NCBI GenBank assembly: GCA_003158855.1 | Contig: PMLJ01000016.1 | Coordinates: 1 to 47,083, forward strand | Direction of reading: 5' to 3' | DNA length: 47,083 nucleotides | From: Acidimicrobiaceae bacterium | GTDB lineage: Bacteria > Actinomycetota > Acidimicrobiia > Acidimicrobiales > RAAP-2 | In this document: positions 42,146 to 47,083 of the stretch, in pieces | Numbering within the stretch: position 1 is the first letter of the stretch | How the letters are laid out: each line of letters opens with the position of its first letter | Made by a program: the position numbers and the translations under genes | The notes under the pieces: generated by a model | Databases searched by the model: none | What the model was told of the DNA's origin: nothing | The model's input: the letters and a program-made list of their open reading frames with translations, nothing else

Positions 42146-43195
42146 TCAGTCCGGCGGCGGCGTGAGCGCGATCCACCGGCCGTGCGCATGGGCCCAGCCC
42201 CACGAGGCGGGCTCCGCGCCGGCTTCACTCACGACTATCTGCGAGCCGCCCTTTCGTGGCGAATCGGTGGCGCTCGGCGGCGGGTCGAGCCCAGGCACGC
42301 TCTTGGGGTGCTCGAAGTAGATCCAGATCGCCCCCGCCTCGACGTGGCGCATAACCCGCGCGCGGAATTCGCGCTGCTCGGCCGGGGTGAAGTACGCCGC
42401 CACCCACGAATGGAAGATGACGGGTGTCGCGTTTGGCGAGCACGAGGAGACCGCTTCGTCGATCAGTTGGACCGCCGGACCCTTCAGGCGGATCGCGCGC
42501 GGCCACTGCCTCATCTGCTCGAGGATGGAGTGGAAGCGCGCATTTCGATGGGGCTCTTCGGGCCACAGGCACGCTTCGAGCCACCGCACGTCGTCCGGTT
42601 GGTCCGGGTCGAGGGGGTTGAGGTCGATGCCGATCCGTTGATGGACGGTCGGCAGATTTCCGCTTCGGACGGTCCCATTGAGATCGTGAATCACGAGCAC
42701 GCTCGGGTCCGACGGGTCGTGCACGTTCACCCGGTAGAGGTCGGGATAGAGGTTGAGGCCCATCGAGGTTCCGACATCGATCAGATGGATGTCGTCAACG
42801 TCGCGCGCCTTCAACACGCGCAGCACCGCGGCCAGTACCGCGCTGCGCCCGGGCTCGTTGGTCTGAGTCGCGCGGTGGAGCTGGCGTCGAACGAGGTCCG
42901 GCCGTTCCTCGAGCCTCGAAGCGATCCGCGAGGCGAACTCCCCGGGCGCGAGCGCGCCAATCGCGTCGTAGAGCGGCGCGAGGACCGGGTCGCCGCAGAG
43001 AGCCCCGTAATGCAGCGCCGCGAGCACCAGCATCGGATTTCGCTGCTCGGGGCGCGCTTCTTCGAGCAGGGTCCGGCCGATTTCGGCCTCCGAGAGGGCG
43101 TTGACGAGCGCGTCGTAGTAGGGCAGGCGGGCCCGGTCCTCCGCGGAGAGCGACCAGCGATAGGCAGCGGCCGCGTCAAAGGGTTCCTCGTTCAC
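42146..43195 (-). CDS. DUF2332-family protein
   Basis: 349 residues from GTG 43195 (AAGGTG upstream). Hallmarks of DUF2332: YRWSLSAEDRARLPYYDALV, NPMLVLAALHYGAL, IDVGTSMGLNLYPD, GIDLNPLDPDQPDDVRWLEA with CLWPEEPHRNARF, VIFHSWVAAYF and a C-terminal HGRWIAL. IDVGTSMGLNL looks like a SAM-binding glycine loop, so a methyltransferase-like fold is plausible, but no activity is established for the family that I know of. Divergent from hrcA; 83 bp separate the two starts. Confidence 0.87.
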   Translation of the reverse strand: MNEEPFDAAAAYRWSLSAEDRARLPYYDALVNALSEAEIGRTLLEEARPEQRNPMLVLAALHYGALCGDPVLAPLYDAIGALAPGEFASRIASRLEERPDLVRRQLHRATQTNEPGRSAVLAAVLRVLKARDVDDIHLIDVGTSMGLNLYPDLYRVNVHDPSDPSVLVIHDLNGTVRSGNLPTVHQRIGIDLNPLDPDQPDDVRWLEACLWPEEPHRNARFHSILEQMRQWPRAIRLKGPAVQLIDEAVSSCSPNATPVIFHSWVAAYFTPAEQREFRARVMRHVEAGAIWIYFEHPKSVPGLDPPPSATDSPRKGGSQIVVSEAGAEPASWGWAHAHGRWIALTPPPD

Positions 43196-43239
43196 CGGAT
43201 CACCTTATGAGCGAAGGAAGTGCGAAGTACGCCTCCGCG

Positions 43240-43266
43240 TTGGCACTCGGTAGAATTGACTGCTAA
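43240..43266 (+). promoter_or_regulatory. CIRCE operator of hrcA-dnaJ
   Basis: TTGGCACTC - 9 bp - GACTGCTAA fits the CIRCE consensus TTAGCACTC-N9-GAGTGCTAA with one mismatch in each arm. The spacer includes TAGAAT (43251-43256), a good -10 box, and the right arm ends one base before the AAGGAGG ribosome site. HrcA bound here would block its own transcription until heat releases it. Confidence 0.88.
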
Positions 43267-43278
43267 CAAGGAGGAAGC

Positions 43279-44328
43279 ATGGCCCGTCGCGCCGCGAAAA
43301 CATCACCGTCACCGAGTGACCTCGACGCGCGCAAAGCCACCATCCTCGAAGCCGTCGTCGCCGAGCACATCGACACCGCCCAGCCCGTCGGCTCCTCGTC
43401 CGTGGCGCACAGCGCGGACGTCGACGTCTCTCCCGCGACGGTCAGGTCCGAGATGGTGGCGCTCGAACGCGAGGGTTACCTCGCCCAGCCCCACACGTCA
43501 GCGGGCCGCGTGCCCACCGACAAGGGCTACCGCTACTTCGTTGACCACCTGAAGTCGGGGGTCTTGAGCTCCGCCCAGCAGTACCAGGTCCGCGACTTCT
43601 TCGCCAACGTCCGAGGCGAGGTCGAGGACGTGCTCGAAAAGACCTCGACGCTGCTCAGCGAACTGACCAGCTACACCTCGGTCGTCGTCAGCGCGGGCCA
43701 CTCGCACGCCTCGATCCTCAGCGTGCAGCTCGTGAGCCTCGAAGCCCGCCACCAGTTGCTCGTGACAGTGTTCTCGGACGGATCGGTCGTGAAGCACAGC
43801 GTGAACACCACGTTCGACGCGAACTTCGTCGACGTGTCCGAAGCCTCGAGGCAGTTGAACGCCCTGCTCATCGGCACGACGCTTGAGCACCGCGTGCAGG
43901 TACCCTCGCGCTCGGATGGCGTCGCGACGCTCGTCCGGGAGTCGGTCAGCGTGCTGCACGCCGAGCAGCCGACGACCGACGGCGAGCAGGTCTTCATCGG
44001 AGGATCCTCGAAGGTCGCCGAGGTCTTCGTCGGCGTCGAGACCGTGCGCAAGGTCCTCAGCATCCTCGAGCAGGAGCTCCTGGTCGTCACCCTCGTCCAG
44101 GACATCTTGAACCGGGGACTCTCGGTCGCCATTGGCTCCGAGCACGGCTACGAGCCGCTCTCGGCGTGCGCGGTGATCGTCGCCCCGGTGACGATCGACG
44201 GAGCCTCCGCGGGAGCGGTGGGCCTGCTCGGTCCAACCCGCATGAAGTACCGCGAAGCGTTGGCCGCCGCCGGAATGGTTTCTCAGCACCTAGCCCGCCA
44301 CTTTGGCGGAGAGGACGACCTTGCCTAA
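43279..44328 (+). CDS. hrcA: Heat-inducible transcription repressor HrcA
   Basis: 349 residues. Winged helix at the N-terminus: ATILEAVVAEHIDTAQPVGS then VSPATVRSEMVALEREGYL and QPHTSAGRVPTDKGYRYFVD, all diagnostic of HrcA. C-terminal GAF-like part with VIVAPVTIDGASAGAVGLLG and GPTRMKYREALA. The GroEL system normally keeps HrcA active. Start ATG with AAGGAGG upstream, directly behind a CIRCE element. First gene of a tight run hrcA-dnaJ-rsmE-HIT-phoH, a common actinobacterial order. Confidence 0.96.
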   Translation: MARRAAKTSPSPSDLDARKATILEAVVAEHIDTAQPVGSSSVAHSADVDVSPATVRSEMVALEREGYLAQPHTSAGRVPTDKGYRYFVDHLKSGVLSSAQQYQVRDFFANVRGEVEDVLEKTSTLLSELTSYTSVVVSAGHSHASILSVQLVSLEARHQLLVTVFSDGSVVKHSVNTTFDANFVDVSEASRQLNALLIGTTLEHRVQVPSRSDGVATLVRESVSVLHAEQPTTDGEQVFIGGSSKVAEVFVGVETVRKVLSILEQELLVVTLVQDILNRGLSVAIGSEHGYEPLSACAVIVAPVTIDGASAGAVGLLGPTRMKYREALAAAGMVSQHLARHFGGEDDLA

Positions 44329-45424
44329 TACCGATCTCTACGCCGTGCTCGAGGTGGACCGCAACGTCGCGCCCGAGGATCTGAAGAAGGCCTATCGCCG
44401 CCTCGCGCGCCAGTATCACCCCGACGCGAACCCCGGTGACGCCGCCGCCGAGGCGCACTTCAAGGAAGTGTCCCAGGCCTACGAGATCCTTTCGGACCCC
44501 GAGCGCCGCGCGAACTACGATCGCTTCGGCTCCGACGTCGGCGGCGCGGGCAGTCCCTTCGGTGCGGGCTCGGTTCAGGACATCTTCGACATGTTCTTCG
44601 GGGGAATGGGTGGAAGACCCCAGCATCGCCGTGGCCCCCAGCCCGGGCCCGACGCCGAGATCTCGGTGGACATCACCCTCGATGACGCGGCCTTCGGCGC
44701 CAGCCACGAGATCACCGTCACGCTTCCCCAGCGCTGCTCGACCTGCTCCGGATCGGGATGCGCCGAGGGGACGACGCCCACCACGTGCGTCGAGTGCGCC
44801 GGACTCGGAGAGGTCCGCCGGGTTCGAAACTCGATTCTCGGCCAGATGGTCACCGCCATGCCGTGCACGCGCTGCAACGGCATGGGGACGCGCATCGAGT
44901 CACCGTGCACCGACTGTCGAGGCGAGGGACGAAAGAACGAGTCGAGCACGCTCACCATACAGATCCCCGCCGGGGTCGAGGACGGCTCCACCATGCGCCT
45001 GGGCGACCGCGGACCCGCCGGGGTTCGCGGGGGACCCAACGGCCGGCTCTTCGTGCACCTGCGGGTGACTCCCGACGAGCGTTTCGAACGCCACGGCGAC
45101 GACCTGCACCACGAAGCGCACATCGCGTTCAGCCAGGCGGCGCTCGGGGCTGAGATCGAGGTCCCGACGCTTCGAGGGGCATCGAGCATCGAGGTCGAGC
45201 CCGGCAGCGCCAACGGAACCGTCCACCGCATCCGCCACGAGGGCATCGAGCACCTTCACGGTCGCGGTCGCGGTGACCTGTTCGTGCACCTCGTCGTCGA
45301 CGTGCCAACCGAGCTTGACGACACCTCGAGGGACCTTCTTCGCCAACTCGCCGAGCACCGTGGCGAAGCGGTGAAGGAGCACGCGGGCGGACTCTTCTCG
45401 CGCCGTCGAGGCTCGAAGAAGTGA
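44321..45424 (+). CDS. dnaJ: Chaperone DnaJ
   Basis: 367 residues from TTG 44321, chosen because GGAGAGG lies upstream and it gives the normal J-domain start (PNTDLYAVLEV); it overlaps the hrcA end by eight bases. J domain with HPD at residues 33-35, a G/F-rich linker (GGAGSPFGAGSVQDIFDMFF), four zinc repeats CSTCSGSG, CVECAGLG, CTRCNGMG and CTDCRGEG, and the substrate-binding C-terminal domains. DnaJ stimulates the DnaK ATPase. No dnaK/grpE is nearby, so this is the dnaJ2-type copy linked to hrcA. Confidence 0.95.
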   Translation: MPNTDLYAVLEVDRNVAPEDLKKAYRRLARQYHPDANPGDAAAEAHFKEVSQAYEILSDPERRANYDRFGSDVGGAGSPFGAGSVQDIFDMFFGGMGGRPQHRRGPQPGPDAEISVDITLDDAAFGASHEITVTLPQRCSTCSGSGCAEGTTPTTCVECAGLGEVRRVRNSILGQMVTAMPCTRCNGMGTRIESPCTDCRGEGRKNESSTLTIQIPAGVEDGSTMRLGDRGPAGVRGGPNGRLFVHLRVTPDERFERHGDDLHHEAHIAFSQAALGAEIEVPTLRGASSIEVEPGSANGTVHRIRHEGIEHLHGRGRGDLFVHLVVDVPTELDDTSRDLLRQLAEHRGEAVKEHAGGLFSRRRGSKK

Positions 45425-46134
45425 GCTACCTCGAGTGGCCCCGCCGCGTGGCGGCGCTTGGCCAGTTCATGGTCGAGGACCCGGAGCATCCCGCGCTCGA
45501 CCCCAACAATGAGCACCATCTTCGCACCGTGCTTCGCGCGCGAAGCGGCGAGGAGGTCGTCGTGACCGACGGCCGCGGCGCGTGGTCGCTCTGCGAGGTG
45601 AGTGACCACGCGCTCACGAGGGTCACGCCCGTGCACGTCGACCCGGTGACGCCCGAGACGGTGCTGTACCTGGCGCCGTTGAAGGGCGACCGCAGCGAGT
45701 GGGCGGTCGCGAAGGCGACCGAGCTTGGGGTGAGCCGGATCGTTCCGCTGGTGAGCCGTCACCTCGTCGTGAAGTTCAAGGGGGAGACCCGCGACAGGAT
45801 CGTCGCGCGTTGGCGTCGCATCGCGCGCGAATCGTCCGGCCAGTGCCGACGCACCTACGAGATCGTGGTCGATCAGTCGGTGAACGTGGATGACGTCCCC
45901 GCGCACGTCGCGGTCGCGGATTTTTCGGGGAGCCCCGATTGGAGCGGGGTGCGGGCGGTGGCGATCGGCCCCGAGGGCGGCTGGAGCCCCGACGAATGGG
46001 CGCCGGACCGGCATCGCGTGGGGCTCGGCCCGACGGTGCTGCGGGCCGAAACCGCGGGAGTGGTCGCGGCGTCACTGCTGGCCTTCGGCGCTGGTGAGTG
46101 GGGATTTACCCTCAACCATGAGCGCAATGAGTAA
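45421..46134 (+). CDS. rsmE: 16S rRNA (uracil-1498-N3)-methyltransferase
   Basis: 237 residues, SPOUT-class enzyme that methylates U1498 of 16S rRNA with SAM. PUA-like N-terminal part with NNEHHLRTVLRARSGEEV; SPOUT knot with YLAPLKGDRSEWAVAKATEL, AIGPEGGWSPDEW and LGPTVLRAETAGVVA. The start GTG overlaps the dnaJ stop by four bases (GTGA). Normal family length. Confidence 0.95.
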   Translation: MSYLEWPRRVAALGQFMVEDPEHPALDPNNEHHLRTVLRARSGEEVVVTDGRGAWSLCEVSDHALTRVTPVHVDPVTPETVLYLAPLKGDRSEWAVAKATELGVSRIVPLVSRHLVVKFKGETRDRIVARWRRIARESSGQCRRTYEIVVDQSVNVDDVPAHVAVADFSGSPDWSGVRAVAIGPEGGWSPDEWAPDRHRVGLGPTVLRAETAGVVAASLLAFGAGEWGFTLNHERNE

Positions 46135-46149
46135 TGATGAGAGCAACAG

Positions 46150-46494
46150 ATGAGTGAATGCCTTTTTTGCAAAATAGTCGCGGGAGATATTCCGTCGAAG
46201 AAGGTCGCTGAGAGCGACACCGCCTACGCCTTCTACGACATCGAACCCCAGGCCCCCGTCCACGTGCTGGTCGTGCCCAAGAAGCACATCACGAGCGCGG
46301 ACCACATCGCCGACGCCCACGGGGGAGTGGTGGACGACCTGGTCATGCTCGCCCAGCGCGTCAGCGAGATCGAGGGCGTGCGCGAGAGCGGCTACCGGCT
46401 GGTCATGAACGTGGGTGCCGACGCCCAGATGAGTGTTCCCCATCTTCACCTCCACGTCCTTGGCGGAAGGCGATTGGAGTGGCCCCCCGGATGA
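46150..46494 (+). CDS. HIT-family (HINT-type) nucleotide hydrolase
   Basis: 114 residues. Zinc-less HINT pattern: CLFCKIVAGDIPSKKVAESD, VLVVPKKHITS, and the catalytic histidine triad PHLHLHVLGGR. HINT proteins hydrolyse adenosine phosphoramidates and acyl-adenylates. Usually GQSVFHLHLH; here AQMSVPHLHLH. It overlaps the phoH start by ATGA. Conserved position between rsmE and phoH. Confidence 0.93.
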   Translation: MSECLFCKIVAGDIPSKKVAESDTAYAFYDIEPQAPVHVLVVPKKHITSADHIADAHGGVVDDLVMLAQRVSEIEGVRESGYRLVMNVGADAQMSVPHLHLHVLGGRRLEWPPG

Positions 46495-47083
46495 CGTTTG
46501 ATGCCTCGGCCCCGGAGGCCCTGACGGCGACCACCTTGATTACCAACACGCACTTGATGTCGGGCCTGCTCGGTCCGCGCGACGAGCATCTGCGCGTCGT
46601 CGAGCGGTCGTTCCCTCGCTCGAAGATCCGGGTCCAGGGCAACCAGATCTCGGTCGCGGGACCCGACGCCGCCAAGGTGCTGCGCCTCTTCGACGAGCTC
46701 GTCCTGGTGCTCGAGAGCGGCCAGGCGCTCGACCCCGCCAAGATCTCTCGGACCATCGACATGGTGGACGACGACCTGCGCCCCAGCGAGGTACTCAAGC
46801 ACGAGGTGGTGCGCGGCGCCAAGGGCAAGGTGATCCGGCCCTCGACCGCAGGACAGAAGCGCTACACCGACGCCATCGACAACTCGATCATCACCTTCGG
46901 CATCGGACCGGCGGGAACGGGCAAGAGCTACCTGGCGGTGGCGGCCGCCGTGCAGGCGCTGCACCGGCGCCAGGTCCAGCGCATCGTGCTCACCCGTCCG
47001 GCCGTCGAGGCGGGAGAGCACCTGGGCTTCCTGCCCGGCGACTTGATGGCCAAGGTCGATCCCTACCTGCGCCCGCTCTACGA
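46491..47083 (+). CDS. PhoH-like ATPase (3' partial)
   Basis: ATG 46491 overlaps the HIT stop; the window ends at codon 197, so the rest is missing. The N-terminal KH-like part (HLRVVERSFPRSKIRVQGNQ, VLRLFDELVLVLESG) is typical of the long PhoH/PhoL form, followed by VIRPSTAGQKRYTDAI, Walker A GPAGTGKS from Gly139 to Ser146, and VLTRPAVEAGEHLGFLPGD. PhoH proteins are cytoplasmic ATPases linked to RNA metabolism; the next gene in this order is commonly ybeY. Confidence 0.93.
   Translation, partial: MTFDASAPEALTATTLITNTHLMSGLLGPRDEHLRVVERSFPRSKIRVQGNQISVAGPDAAKVLRLFDELVLVLESGQALDPAKISRTIDMVDDDLRPSEVLKHEVVRGAKGKVIRPSTAGQKRYTDAIDNSIITFGIGPAGTGKSYLAVAAAVQALHRRQVQRIVLTRPAVEAGEHLGFLPGDLMAKVDPYLRPLY

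Noticed and set aside
40000-42228. 742-codon minus-strand frame opposite lepA
   Set aside because: Entirely antisense to lepA in a high-G+C genome; His/Asp/Val-rich composition with no family. Only its distal part touches real coding remnants (DUF664).

Overview
The window looks like a chromosomal segment from a high-G+C actinobacterium. Class Acidimicrobiia is my best guess, by inference only. Pointers are an F420-dependent luciferase-like oxidoreductase, a mycofactocin-type dehydrogenase, a FolP2-type DHPS paralogue, PAC2, DUF2332 and DUF664 proteins, GTG/TTG starts, and the run hrcA-dnaJ-rsmE-HIT-phoH.

Layout. Positions 1-7.9 kb are loosely packed accessory DNA: the 3' part of a repeat-rich surface protein (InlB-type repeats plus an OmpA-like end), a methyltransferase, a HAD phosphatase, a CsbD-like stress protein, a lone cobyric acid synthase (cobQ) and an MBL-fold hydrolase. 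Between 7.97 and 26.57 kb lies a tRNA-linked island array. An intact tRNA-Ala(GGC) sits at 26495-26567 (minus). Its 3' part is repeated exactly (45 bp) at 12882-12926, and a third, diverged copy lies at 7970-8011. This is the footprint left by successive integrations at a tRNA 3' end. The older 4.9-kb segment carries a MetE-like protein, an ABM-like protein, an acetamidase and an LLM oxidoreductase, with transposase and SDR remnants. The younger 13.6-kb segment carries a catabolic set: SDR, acyl-CoA dehydrogenase and APH-type kinase facing a TetR gene, then an NTF2-FMO monooxygenase, a sugar-type ABC importer, a mycofactocin-type SDR and an acetoacetyl-CoA synthetase. No integrase is visible. 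A frameshifted Xre gene and a truncated LLM gene lie near its two ends.

From the tRNA rightward the sequence becomes dense and more G+C-rich, and mostly housekeeping: leuS, a zinc metallopeptidase-like protein, an SDR/PAC2/APH cluster, folP2-like, holA, a cassette of AcpS, a ligase-ACP-acyltransferase fusion and an MFS carrier, then rpsT, lepA, a broken DUF664 gene, DUF2332, hrcA behind a CIRCE operator, dnaJ, rsmE, a HIT protein and the start of phoH.

How the genes may work together (inference). The young island looks like a portable uptake-and-degradation module for a hydroxylated or ketone-bearing carbon source. The ABC system would import it, the mycofactocin-type SDR and monooxygenase would oxidise it, the ligase would activate a keto acid, and the kinase/dehydrogenase/SDR trio would process hydroxyacyl-CoA through a phosphorylated intermediate, as in ACAD10/11 and the Lva pathway. 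The TetR protein would control both divergent promoters. On the core side, the AcpS-ligase-ACP-PlsC-MFS cassette resembles an Aas/LplT lysophospholipid-repair system that carries its own acyl carrier.
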